From Arthrobacter_B citreus (lineage in GTDB: Bacteria > Actinomycetota > Actinomycetes > Actinomycetales > Micrococcaceae): 64,000 nt of DNA. The DNA is taken from the NCBI RefSeq assembly GCF_042429235.1, contig NZ_JBHMBA010000020.1, one strand, 5' to 3'. Shown piece after piece: positions 51,496 to 59,661 of the stretch (the first letter of the stretch is position 1; every line of letters begins with the position of its first letter). Position numbers and translations under genes: made by a program. The notes under the pieces were generated by a model. That model worked only from the letters and a program-made list of their open reading frames with translations. It ran no database searches and was not told where the DNA came from.

Positions 51496-51919
51496 CGAGG
51501 GTGCCTCCGGCGTTCAACGGCGCTGACGTTTGTGCAGGCACCTGTGCCGCGGCTTCATGCCATGCCAGGCGCAGCGGCTCCAGCAGGTCGATGCACTCGC
51601 GGGTTCGCTCCGGGCTGCGGTGGATATTGGCATCCATCATGGTGGTCAGGCTGTAGGCGTAGAGGGCCTTGAGGTTTTCGGCCCCGTCCCAGATGTCAGT
51701 CTTCAGCGTGCCCGTGAGCTCCGAGACGATGGCCTGCGCATGCACCAGGTTCTCCGATGCCACCGCCCAGTTTCCGGACAGCTGGGCAGCTTCGGCTCGG
51801 CTCAGGTCCAGCAGGAGACGGTCGTAGAGCATGGTCAGCAGCCGTGCGGGTGTTGCGGACATGACGGCATTACGGGCGTATTCGGCGCGCTTGGCTGCCA
51901 TTCCGTAGGTCAGGTTCAT
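51485..51919 (-). CDS. fliS: Flagellin export chaperone FliS
   Basis: Binds the flagellin C-terminus before export. 144 aa four-helix protein with YARNAVMSATPARLLTMLYDRLLLDL and LKALYAYSLTTMMDANIHRSP. The ATG at 51919 overlaps the fliD stop as ATGA; the open frame beyond belongs to fliD. Confidence 0.93.
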   Translation of the reverse strand: MNLTYGMAAKRAEYARNAVMSATPARLLTMLYDRLLLDLSRAEAAQLSGNWAVASENLVHAQAIVSELTGTLKTDIWDGAENLKALYAYSLTTMMDANIHRSPERTRECIDLLEPLRLAWHEAAAQVPAQTSAPLNAGGTLGVG

Positions 51920-53277
51920 TTCTTGCTTCCTGAAGTGAAGTTCAGCGAATCGATCTGGGATGTCAGCCATTCCTGCTGTGACTGCAACTGGCCCAGCTTT
52001 ACTTCCAAGTTGGACCACACGCTCTGCAGAGTGGACTGGCGGGATGCGAGCCGGCGGTCCCAGTCCTCGATCTGTGTGGTGAGGGACCGGACTTCGGATT
52101 CCTGGCCCTTGATCCGCTGGGTGATCGTGCCGTCGTATTTGTCCGATGCCGTTTTACCGGCTGCTTCCACCCGGCCGGCAATGGTTTGCAGGGTCGCCTG
52201 GGTCTTGCCCGGATCGGCGGCCAGGGCTGCGGCGAACTTCTCGGCGTCGAACTCCACCGTGCCGTCCTTGGTGATCACAATGCCGATCTCCGACGGCGAC
52301 CGGCCGTCCACCGGAGACGTCGCGGCGGTCATCATGCTCTGCTTGATGTCGCGGACGCCCGAGTCACCCGTGAAGAGGCCGCCGGTGGCCTGTGTGGTGC
52401 CCGACGACGTGGAGGTGGTGACGGCAGCATTGCGGTTGATGTAGGAAAAGATATCCACGAGGCCGGCCACCAGTTTGGAGGCGACGTCGGTGACGGCCTT
52501 GTCATCGCGGACCACGGTCAGCGTGACGGGCGTATCCGAGGCGGAGGTGACCGTAACGTCCACACCCGGCATGAGGCCGGTGAAAGTATTGGTCGGGGAG
52601 GAAATGGTGGTTTCAGCACCGGGCACGCCGGCCCAGAGGGTGACTTCGGCGTTGCGGGCGGCCTTCAGCACCATTCCCCCGCCGGCTGTGCTGAACGGAT
52701 CGGTGCCGTTGGCGGTGACGCTGAACCCGGCATCGGATCCGGTGGCGGTGGACGTGAGCTGGATGCGGTATTGGGTCGCCCCGGCGGTGTCTACTCCGGC
52801 CGCGATCTTGACGGCGGTGACGCCCTTGTTGGCCTTGTTGACCTCGGAGACCACTTCGTCGAGGGACTTGCCGTCCACGTTGAGGGTGGTGGATGTTCCG
52901 GCGGCGCTGATGGTGATTTCGGTGGCATCCGTGGGCCAGGAGGTCAGGGCTGCGGAGAGGCTGACCTGCGCCGATGCGGTCTGTTTGACCACCATGTCCA
53001 GGGATCCCGCGGCTGCACCGGCCGTGACGGCGGCGGTGACTTTGTCCGAGCTGCTGGCTGCGGTGTAGAGGTCGGTTCCGGCCGGTTTGGCGGTTTTTCC
53101 GGCGGCCTCGGCCATGACGGCCATTTTGGTGTTCAGCTGCTGCAGGGCGCTGACGAACGTCTGGCTGGCGGCCACCTTGGTCTTCAGGATGTTCTGCGGG
53201 CGCGCTTCGATCTGCATGAGACTGGCGATCATCTCAGTGGTCTTCAGGCCGCTGATGAGGCCATCGATTCCTGCCAT
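51916..53277 (-). CDS. fliD: Flagellar filament cap protein FliD
   Basis: Filament cap (HAP2). N-terminal GIDGLISGLKTTEMIASLMQIEA and C-terminal helices (ITQRIKGQESEVRSLTTQIEDWDRRLASRQ) are typical, with a Thr/Ser/Ala-rich middle. 453 aa, a usual length. It lies downstream of fliC, separated by a strong hairpin. Confidence 0.94.
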   Translation of the reverse strand: MAGIDGLISGLKTTEMIASLMQIEARPQNILKTKVAASQTFVSALQQLNTKMAVMAEAAGKTAKPAGTDLYTAASSSDKVTAAVTAGAAAGSLDMVVKQTASAQVSLSAALTSWPTDATEITISAAGTSTTLNVDGKSLDEVVSEVNKANKGVTAVKIAAGVDTAGATQYRIQLTSTATGSDAGFSVTANGTDPFSTAGGGMVLKAARNAEVTLWAGVPGAETTISSPTNTFTGLMPGVDVTVTSASDTPVTLTVVRDDKAVTDVASKLVAGLVDIFSYINRNAAVTTSTSSGTTQATGGLFTGDSGVRDIKQSMMTAATSPVDGRSPSEIGIVITKDGTVEFDAEKFAAALAADPGKTQATLQTIAGRVEAAGKTASDKYDGTITQRIKGQESEVRSLTTQIEDWDRRLASRQSTLQSVWSNLEVKLGQLQSQQEWLTSQIDSLNFTSGSKK

Positions 53278-53309
53278 GTGTGCTGATCTCCTAGGACTGA
53301 TACGGATGA

Positions 53310-53384
53310 GGCAGGTGATGAACCGGCGGCGGAGAGTGTGAGGTCCAAGTCAGTTTCTCCGCCGCCGGCGGTCATTCACCTGCC
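53310..53384 (-). terminator. Long hairpin between fliC and fliD
   Basis: The arms 53310-53335 and 53356-53384 are nearly complementary over 26-29 nt (GGCAGGTGA...GGCGGCGGAGA), with a ~20-nt loop. It lies 35 bp after the fliC stop and 32 bp before fliD. It should reduce read-through and protect the 3' end of flagellin mRNA. No T-run follows, so leaky read-through into fliD is likely. Confidence 0.7.
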
Positions 53385-53419
53385 GGTAACGCTGGTGGTG
53401 CTAGTTGTTGCGACTGCTA

Positions 53420-54247
53420 CTACTGCAGGAGCTGCATCACGCCGGAGTTCATCTGGTTGGCCTGGGACAGCATTGCGGTGCCGGCCTGGGACAGGATCTG
53501 CGAACGGGTGAAGTTGGCCATTTCCGAAGCCATGTCAGTGTCGCGGATACGGGATCCGGCGGCGGACAGGTTCTCGATGGACACGTTCAGGCTCTTCGTT
53601 ACCGACTCCAGGCGGTTCTGGGATGCACCCAGCTCGGAGCGTGCGCCGGAGACGTTTTTGATCTGGGTGTCCAAGGCAGTGATCGAAGTAGCTGCGTTCG
53701 CAGCGGAGTCGAACGTCAGGCCTGCAACAGCGGTCGCGACCGTGGCGATGTTCGTCAGGTCCACGGTGATCTGGTCATTGGCTGCTACGCCGCCGGCACC
53801 AACCTGGAAGGTCAGGGTCGGGCTGGAGCCGTCCAACAGTTCGATTCCGTTGAAGTTTGTCGAAGCACTAATCCGGGTAAGTTCCTCGGAAAGAGCCGTG
53901 ACCTCGGTCTGGATCGCGGTGCGTGAATCTGCGTTGTTCGAGTCGTTACCGGCCTGGACAGCCAGGTCGCGGACACGGTTCAGGATGGAGTGGACCTCGG
54001 TCAGGGCGCCTTCAGCGGTCTGACCGACGCTGATGCCGTCCTGGGCGTTGCGTGCTGCCTGGGTCATGCCGGAAACCTGGTTCTTCAGGCCTTCGGAGAT
54101 CGCCAGACCGGCTGCATCGTCAGCTGCACGGTTGATCCGCAGACCGCTGGAAAGCTTCTCCAGGGACTTGGACTGTGCATTCTGGTTCAGCGTCAAGTTG
54201 CGGTACGCGTTGTTTGAAGCGGTGTTGGTGTTGATTGTGAAACCCAT
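53420..54247 (-). CDS. fliC: Flagellin
   Basis: Filament subunit. The D0/D1 ends are typical: MGFTINTNTASNNAYRNL, then KSLEKLSSGLRINRAADDAAG near 28-48, and the C-terminal NVSIENLSAAGSRIRDTDMA. 275 aa, so the middle is short and there are no D2/D3 outer domains. The ATG at 54247 has the strong site GGAGGAAT 7-8 nt upstream. The leader (54248-~54300) carries a GGA hairpin and a GGA-containing ribosome-binding site, both possible CsrA targets. Transcribed from a sigma-28-type promoter. Confidence 0.97.
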   Translation of the reverse strand: MGFTINTNTASNNAYRNLTLNQNAQSKSLEKLSSGLRINRAADDAAGLAISEGLKNQVSGMTQAARNAQDGISVGQTAEGALTEVHSILNRVRDLAVQAGNDSNNADSRTAIQTEVTALSEELTRISASTNFNGIELLDGSSPTLTFQVGAGGVAANDQITVDLTNIATVATAVAGLTFDSAANAATSITALDTQIKNVSGARSELGASQNRLESVTKSLNVSIENLSAAGSRIRDTDMASEMANFTRSQILSQAGTAMLSQANQMNSGVMQLLQ

Positions 54248-54295
54248 GATGTATTCCTCCGTGAGTGGGCTGTACTGACCAGCCCATCCATGGGC
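54248..54295 (-). promoter_or_regulatory. Flagellin mRNA leader with two CsrA-type sites
   Basis: Read on the minus strand: site 1 is GCCCATGGATGGGC (54282-54295), a hairpin with GGA in the loop; site 2 is ACGGAGGA (54255-54262), overlapping the Shine-Dalgarno. Bases 54282-54285 also pair in another hairpin, GGGCTG...CAGCCC (54267-54285), so the two stems exclude each other. The layout mirrors the two-site hag leader of Bacillus subtilis. Confidence 0.6.
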
Positions 54296-54307
54296 CGGCA
54301 ACCATAG

Positions 54308-54334
54308 CTATCGGCGGAGGATCATCAGGTGTTA
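54308..54334 (-). promoter_or_regulatory. Sigma-28-type promoter of fliC
   Basis: CTAAC (TAAC at 54331-54334), 15 bp, GCCGATAG (54308-54315). This resembles the enterobacterial FliA consensus (TAAA, 15 bp, GCCGATAA) and is identical in both boxes to the flgN promoter. The start codon is about 60 bp downstream. Confidence 0.8.
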
Positions 54335-54375
54335 GGAGTTCTGCACAAGTTGTTTTTTGATTCCCTGCCAAAGGC

Positions 54376-55254
54376 TTAGGCGGGCATGCGGCCGGAATCG
54401 GCCAGCGGAGCGCGCGGAGGGAAATGCTCGCGCGTGATGCCGCCGATGGTCCGGTCCGCCATGGTGGACAAATAGGCGGCCCGGCGTGCCGGCGCAATGC
54501 GGGACTGCACCGGAGGAACGACGTCGTCGTCCGTGTAATGGGCGCCCAAACCGTCACGGAGGAGGCGGACAGCCTCAGCGCGCTGCTGGGAAACCGCGGA
54601 ATGGGTGGCCCCCAGCTCAGCCGCCAAATCCTTGACGCTGCGGTCGTGAAAGTAGACTTGTTCCACGATGTACCGCATTTTGGGCGGCAGGGCGGAGACG
54701 GCGGCCTGCAGATACTTCAGGCGCTCCGCTGCCAAGAGGGATCCCTCGGGTGACGGAAGCGTTGTCGCCAGGAAGTCGATGGTGGACTCGTCGAGGCTGG
54801 AAACGGTGCGCGATGCATCCGCCAGCGCGTCCTGCGCCACCGATGGCTCCACCCCAAGGGCCGAGGCAATCTCGCCCACAGCGGGAGTGCGGCCCAGGGC
54901 AGCGGTCAGGGTTTCCTTGACCGCGAGGGTTTCCTTGATCCGGCGGCGTGCGGTTCTGGTGGCCCAGTCCACCGACCGCATTTCATCGGCAAAAGCGCCA
55001 ATGATGCGGCGGCGGGCATACGCACCGAAAGGAACACCCAGTTCAGGATTAAAGGAATCAGCGGACATGATCAAAGCCACGGATCCGGCCGACGCAAGGT
55101 CATCCCGGGAGAGGTGCGTTGCTTTTGCGCATGTTTCAGAGACAAGATAACCAACCAGTGGAAGATTTTCGACTACGAGACGGTTGCGTTCAAGACGATT
55201 CAATTTTTGCGGACCCCCAAGCCCTTGTGACAGACAAATATGTACCTGGCACAT
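54376..55254 (-). CDS. fliA: Flagellar sigma factor FliA (sigma-28 family)
   Basis: A sigma-70-type factor lacking region 1. Region 2: LVVENLPLVGYLV and GVPFGAYARRRIIGAFADEMRSVDW, with the DNA-melting part in MRSVDWATRTARRRI. Region 3 follows (LTAALGRTPAVGEIASALGV), and the region 4 helix-turn-helix is RSVKDLAAELGATHSAVSQQRAEAVRLL. A Pro/Arg-rich tail of ~50 residues is extra. The start is uncertain: ATG 55254 has no ribosome-binding site; TTG 55203 (LNRLERN) has GGGGG upstream and would fit family length. No flgM anti-sigma gene is seen in the window. Confidence 0.88.
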   Translation of the reverse strand: MCQVHICLSQGLGGPQKLNRLERNRLVVENLPLVGYLVSETCAKATHLSRDDLASAGSVALIMSADSFNPELGVPFGAYARRRIIGAFADEMRSVDWATRTARRRIKETLAVKETLTAALGRTPAVGEIASALGVEPSVAQDALADASRTVSSLDESTIDFLATTLPSPEGSLLAAERLKYLQAAVSALPPKMRYIVEQVYFHDRSVKDLAAELGATHSAVSQQRAEAVRLLRDGLGAHYTDDDVVPPVQSRIAPARRAAYLSTMADRTIGGITREHFPPRAPLADSGRMPA

Positions 55255-55315
55255 GGCTTAGGGCTGAGACCCACTAAAAACCCCACGCGCGAGCGTATAC
55301 CGTGAAAGATACCAC

Positions 55316-55342
55316 TAACATTGCGGGCCGAAGTGCCGATAG
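55316..55342 (+). promoter_or_regulatory. Sigma-28-type promoter of flgN-flgK-flgL-fliW
   Basis: CTAAC (TAAC at 55316-55319), 15 bp, GCCGATAG (55335-55342), about 79 bp upstream of flgN. The two boxes are identical to those of fliC. Of the 166-bp gap to fliA this is the only clear element. Confidence 0.8.
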
Positions 55343-55420
55343 TGACGGACAACGGATAAATCGTTATGTTTTGCCGGAAATTTTGGACATTACAAGATCA
55401 ATTGAGGGAGGTGAGTGGAG

Positions 55421-55906
55421 ATGGGTACCCAGAAATTGTCTGCACTTCTCTGGGAAGAACGCGAGTTGCTGGAGCTGCTCGTTTTCAAGCTTGAAGAAGA
55501 ACAGCTCCTGCTCACCTCCGGTAAAAGCCGCTGGCTGCAGCATGCCACGCGTGAAGTGGAGCAGGTGCTGGAGCGCCTGCGGGCAGCGGCCCTCGGCCGG
55601 ACGGTCGCTGTGGCAGCACTGGCCCAGGACTGGGGGACTGCCGAAGACGCCACCCTGCGCGAGTTGGTGGCTGCGGCTCCGCCCGGGCCATGGACCGAGA
55701 TCTTCGCCGGACACCTGCAGGCCATGACGGACCTGACCATCAAGATCCGCGAGCTGAGGGACACCAATGAGCAGTTCCTGCGGGCCGCGGCGCGCTCTGC
55801 CCAGGAAACCCTCGCCGGCTTGAACTCCGAAAACGGCACCTACACCGCGTCCGGCTCCACCGCCGTGTCCACTGCCGGTGCCCGCCTCGTTGACCAGCAA
55901 CTTTAA
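55421..55906 (+). CDS. flgN: FlgN-family flagellar chaperone
   Basis: Export chaperone for FlgK and FlgL, which are encoded next. 161 aa, helical, with the FlgN-type start SALLWEERELLELLVFKLEEEQLLL and a coiled coil around MTDLTIKIRELRDTNEQFL. The ATG at 55421 has GGGAGG 9 nt upstream; a GTG two codons earlier is too close to it. Assignment from sequence pattern and operon position. Confidence 0.85.
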   Translation: MGTQKLSALLWEERELLELLVFKLEEEQLLLTSGKSRWLQHATREVEQVLERLRAAALGRTVAVAALAQDWGTAEDATLRELVAAAPPGPWTEIFAGHLQAMTDLTIKIRELRDTNEQFLRAAARSAQETLAGLNSENGTYTASGSTAVSTAGARLVDQQL

Positions 55907-55927
55907 CCCCGAAGGACCAAACTCCTG

Positions 55928-57331
55928 ATGAGTACATTCAGCGGCCTGAATACCGCATACACGGCACTGACCGCTGCCCGCAGGGGGCTGGACGTCATCG
56001 GGCAGAATGTCGCCAACGCCAATACGCCCGGGTACACCCGGCAGCGGTTGGAAACATCAGCCACGGCGCCGCTGTCATCCACCGGGTTCAGCACCGGTCC
56101 CCGGGTGGGGCAGGGCGTCACAGTGGACGGCATTGCCCGGCTCGGGAGCATGCAGCTGGACGCCCGCGTACGCGCCACCACCGCGGTGTCCGGTTTTTCC
56201 GCGGTGCGCGCCAATGCGCTTTCCGCCCTGGAAGTCAGCCTCAATGAACCCGGCGACAACGGCATCTCGGCGTCCCTGGACAACTTTTGGGCCGCGTGGC
56301 AGGGCGTATCGAATAAGCCGGGCGATCCGGCCGCAGCCGAGGTTCTCCTGAACGAAGCTGCAACCGTGGCCAGCCGCATTTCCTCCGGCTACCTCTCCGT
56401 GGCGAACCAGTTCAAGGACGTGCGCTCGGACCTGACCTCCATGGCGGATGAGCTGAACACCGCCGGAGCACAGCTTGCCAGCCTCAATGGAGCGATCCGT
56501 TCCGCGCTGTCCAACGGCGGCTCCGTTAACGAACTCCTGGACCAGCGGAACGCCCTGGCGTCCACGGTCGCCGCGCTGGCCGGCGGAACCGTCCGCGAGG
56601 GCGCCGACGGGATGGCGGACATCCTGGTGGAGGGCAATGCCTTTGTCACCGGCGAGGTTTTCCGGCCGGTGGAAGTTACCGGCGGCACGGCTTTGGGCGA
56701 CGACCCGGTCCGGTTGGTGTGGAGCCACCGGAAAGGTGACTCCGTGGCGCTGTCCAGCGGGGAAATGGCCGGTGCCCTGAGCCTGCTGGCACCGGGCGCC
56801 GATCTGGACAAGGCTGCTGCGTCGTACAACGCGCTGGCCGAAAAACTCGCGTCAACGGTCAACGCAGTGCACAGCACGGGAACCGCGCCCGGCGACGGCA
56901 CACCGGGCAGCACCACCGGACTGGACTTCTTTGGCTTCGACGCCGGACAGCCGGCCCTGAGCCTGCACATCATTCCGACCAGTGCCTCCGGGATTGCCGC
57001 CGGAAACGGCACCGGCGGGTTCGACGGATCCATTGCGGACAAGATCTCCCAGCTGGGCACCTCCGCCGACTCCCCCGACAAAACGTGGTCGGCCTTTGTC
57101 TCGGGCACCGGAGCCGCTGCCCGCAGCGAAATGCAGCAGGCCAAGCTTGCCGGGATTGCCGCGTCAAGCGCCGTCGGACTGCAGCTGGCCAATTCCTCGG
57201 TGGACCTGGACGAGGAAAACATGAACCTGCTGGCGTACCAGCATGCTTATCAGGGCGCCGCCCGCGTCATGAGCGCCATTGACGAAATGCTTGACACCCT
57301 GATTAACCGCACCGGAATTGTCGGAAGGTAA
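55928..57331 (+). CDS. flgK: Flagellar hook-associated protein FlgK
   Basis: First hook-filament junction protein (HAP1). N-terminal GLNTAYTALTAARRGLDVIGQNVANANTPGYTRQR and C-terminal LDEENMNLLAYQHAYQGAARVMSAIDEMLDTLINR are diagnostic. 467 aa. AAGGA upstream of the ATG. Three bases before flgL. Confidence 0.96.
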   Translation: MSTFSGLNTAYTALTAARRGLDVIGQNVANANTPGYTRQRLETSATAPLSSTGFSTGPRVGQGVTVDGIARLGSMQLDARVRATTAVSGFSAVRANALSALEVSLNEPGDNGISASLDNFWAAWQGVSNKPGDPAAAEVLLNEAATVASRISSGYLSVANQFKDVRSDLTSMADELNTAGAQLASLNGAIRSALSNGGSVNELLDQRNALASTVAALAGGTVREGADGMADILVEGNAFVTGEVFRPVEVTGGTALGDDPVRLVWSHRKGDSVALSSGEMAGALSLLAPGADLDKAAASYNALAEKLASTVNAVHSTGTAPGDGTPGSTTGLDFFGFDAGQPALSLHIIPTSASGIAAGNGTGGFDGSIADKISQLGTSADSPDKTWSAFVSGTGAAARSEMQQAKLAGIAASSAVGLQLANSSVDLDEENMNLLAYQHAYQGAARVMSAIDEMLDTLINRTGIVGR

Positions 57332-57334
57332 CCC

Positions 57335-58222
57335 GTGATCACCCGCACCACCAACCAGACCCTGGCCCGCAGCGCCCAGCAGAACCTGCAGGCGAATATG
57401 TCGCGCATGGCCAAGCTCCAGGAACAGGTTTCCTCCTCCACCGCCATCACCCGGCCCTCGGACAACCCGGCCGGAACCGCGGACGCCCTGAAGGTCCGGG
57501 CCGAAATCCGGGCCAACGCCCAGTACAGCTCCAATATCAACGACGCCGACGGGTGGCTTACCACTGTGGATTCCGCGCTGGACAACACCACGGACCTGAT
57601 GCGCCGCATCAAGGACCTGGCACTCCGGGGCGCCAGCGCCGGGTTGTCACCGGCGAACAGGGATGCGGTCGCCACTGAGCTGGAGGGCCTGAAGAAGGAT
57701 CTGCTCAAGGAAGCCAACACCACGTTTGCCGGGCGGAGCGTCTTCGCCGGAAACTCCGATGCCAAGGGTGCTTTCACTGAGGTAAATGGTGAACTCGTCC
57801 ACAGCGGTTCGGGTGCGGGAGTGATGCGCCGGGTCGACGGCGGCGCGCCGGTTCGGGTCGACGCCGACGGGTCCGCCGTTTTCGGCTCCGGTGCCGGTTC
57901 CGTCTTCGCACTGGTCGACAGCCTCGCGGCCGACCTGCGCTTGGGGGCGGATGTGACGGGCCACCTGGCATCCATCGATGCCCGCGCCAACACGATCCTT
58001 TCGCGCCATACCGAGGTGGGGGTCCGGCACGCGGCCGTCCTCAAGGCACGGGACACCAATCTGGAGCAGACGGTGAGCCTGGAAGCCCGGCGCTCGGGCA
58101 TCGAGGACCTGGACACCGCCAAGGTGATCCTGGACCTGAAGCTGCAGGAGCTTTCCTACCAGACCGCCCTTTCGGTCACCGCACGGGCGCTGCAGCCCAC
58201 CCTCATGGACTTCCTGCGATGA
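57335..58222 (+). CDS. flgL: Flagellar hook-associated protein FlgL
   Basis: Second junction protein (HAP3), flagellin-like: TRTTNQTLARSAQQNLQANM, ITRPSDNPAGTADAL, and a helical C-terminus (LSYQTALSVTARALQPTLMDFL). 295 aa. GTG start; overlaps fliW by 4 bp. Confidence 0.95.
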   Translation: MITRTTNQTLARSAQQNLQANMSRMAKLQEQVSSSTAITRPSDNPAGTADALKVRAEIRANAQYSSNINDADGWLTTVDSALDNTTDLMRRIKDLALRGASAGLSPANRDAVATELEGLKKDLLKEANTTFAGRSVFAGNSDAKGAFTEVNGELVHSGSGAGVMRRVDGGAPVRVDADGSAVFGSGAGSVFALVDSLAADLRLGADVTGHLASIDARANTILSRHTEVGVRHAAVLKARDTNLEQTVSLEARRSGIEDLDTAKVILDLKLQELSYQTALSVTARALQPTLMDFLR

Positions 58223-58614
58223 GCGTTCGCACAACGTTCCTCGCTCCCCCGCCGGGCTTTGCCCCTGAGGTGAATTTCCTCTTGTCAGCTGTGGACGGCG
58301 CGGACGGCCTGTACTCGCTGAAGTCGGAACACAGCGGCGGCGCCGAGGGCCTCCGGCTGTTCGTGCTGGACGCGGCTGTCTACCTGCCCGGATACCAGCC
58401 GGAAATCAGCGAAGACCAGCGGCACCAGCTCGACCTTGCCGACGCCGGCGAAGCCCGGGTCCTCGTCGTCGCCAACTCCACGGAGGCGGGCACCACGGTC
58501 AATCTGCTTGCACCCATTGTGCTGAACACCAGGACGCAGCACTGCGCGCAGGTCATCCTCGACGGGCAGGACTGGCCGGTCCGGGTCCCCCTGGAGGAAG
58601 CCGCTGCCGCCTAA
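58219..58614 (+). CDS. fliW: Flagellar assembly factor FliW
   Basis: CsrA antagonist and flagellin-binding protein: free FliW titrates CsrA off target mRNA; flagellin displaces it. 131 aa, with FVLDAAVYLPGYQPEIS and the LVVANSTEAGTTVNLLAPIVLNTRTQ core, typical of the family. Last gene of flgN-flgK-flgL-fliW, so expressed with late flagellar genes. csrA is 28 kb away at the other end of the locus. Confidence 0.93.
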   Translation: MSVRTTFLAPPPGFAPEVNFLLSAVDGADGLYSLKSEHSGGAEGLRLFVLDAAVYLPGYQPEISEDQRHQLDLADAGEARVLVVANSTEAGTTVNLLAPIVLNTRTQHCAQVILDGQDWPVRVPLEEAAAA

Positions 58615-58659
58615 GGGCATCCCAGCCGCAGCCAATCAAGGTTGCCAATAGAGGCAGCC

Positions 58660-58704
58660 CCAAAAGGGGCGCAACACCCGGTGCGGGTGTTGCGCCCCTT
58701 TTGG
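58660..58704. terminator. Bidirectional terminator between fliW and the aldo/keto reductase gene
   Basis: A perfect 21-bp stem with a 3-nt loop and CCAAAA/TTTTGG at its base. It ends the flagellar locus and the convergent reductase gene. Confidence 0.92.
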
Positions 58705-58718
58705 CGCGCCTGACGCTA

Positions 58719-59555
58719 TTAGGCGAAGTCGGCCGTGGCCGGGTCCGCGCCGTAGCGGGTGCCGTTGTCGAGGCCGTTGATGGCTTCGATGTCCTCATCG
58801 GAGAGCTTGACGTTCAGCGCCTCCCAGTTTTCCTTGATCCGGGACTCTGTGACGGACTTGGGGATCACGATGCTGCCCAGGGCCAGGTGCCAGGCGATGA
58901 CAACCTGGGCCGGGGTGGCGCCGTCGTACTTGGCCGCAATCTCGGCCAGCTTCGGGTCCTCGAGCAGGCCCTTGCCGGAGCCCAGCGGGGACCAGGACTC
59001 GTGCAGGATGTTGTGCTTGGCTTCGAAGGCGCGCAGCTCGGCCTGGTTCAGGTACGGGTGCGTCTCTACCTGGTTCAGCACGGGCACAACGCCGGTGGCG
59101 TCGATGATTTCCTGCAGTGCCTCAACGGTGAAGTTGCAGACACCGATGGACTTGACTCGCCCCTGCTTCTGCAGCTCGATCAGGGCCTTCCAGGTGTCCA
59201 CGTACTTGTTCTGCTTGGGCTGCAGCCAGTGGATGAGGTACAGGTCCAGGGTTTCCAGACCCAGTCGCTCCATCGACGCGTCGAATGCCTTGAGGGTCTC
59301 TTCGTAGCCCTGGTCCGCGTTCCAGACCTTAGTGGTGATGAACATGTCCTCGCGCGGGACGGACGTGGCGGCGATGGCGCGGCCGACGCCGGCCTCGTTG
59401 CCGTAGATCTTGGCGGTGTCGATGTGGCGGTAGCCAACTTCGAAGGCCTGCCCCACAACCTTTTCGGCCACTGAATCCTCGACCTGCCACACTCCGTAGC
59501 CAAGCTGGGGAATGGTGTTGCCGTCATTGAAAGTCACAAGCGGTGATGTAGTCAT
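58719..59555 (-). CDS. Aldo/keto reductase (2,5-diketo-D-gluconate reductase-like)
   Basis: NADPH-dependent carbonyl reductase of the AKR5 type. Catalytic tetrad: Asp in RHIDTAKIYGNE, the Tyr of that same segment, Lys in FITTKVWN, His in LIHWLQPK. NADP-binding motif VIPKSVTESRIKEN. 278 aa. A good AAGGA ribosome-binding site. Monocistronic. The physiological substrate is not predictable. Confidence 0.92.
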   Translation of the reverse strand: MTTSPLVTFNDGNTIPQLGYGVWQVEDSVAEKVVGQAFEVGYRHIDTAKIYGNEAGVGRAIAATSVPREDMFITTKVWNADQGYEETLKAFDASMERLGLETLDLYLIHWLQPKQNKYVDTWKALIELQKQGRVKSIGVCNFTVEALQEIIDATGVVPVLNQVETHPYLNQAELRAFEAKHNILHESWSPLGSGKGLLEDPKLAEIAAKYDGATPAQVVIAWHLALGSIVIPKSVTESRIKENWEALNVKLSDEDIEAINGLDNGTRYGADPATADFA

Positions 59556-59661
59556 TGGCCTATCCTTGCAAAGGACCGGCCCAAATCCGCTTTCCGTGAC
59601 GTGTCTATGCTGGACGCGAAATATCCCGCGGCCGTATTCCCGGTTTCGAGAAAAGTTGCGG

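Noticed and set aside
55302..55727. 141-aa open frame overlapping flgN
   Set aside because: Out of frame with flgN, starts over the sigma-28 promoter and has no conserved features.
29677..58718. Flagellar locus as an island inserted at tRNA-Thr
   Set aside because: No integrase and no copy of the tRNA 3' end at the far side (58615-58718). Gene content and base composition look native.
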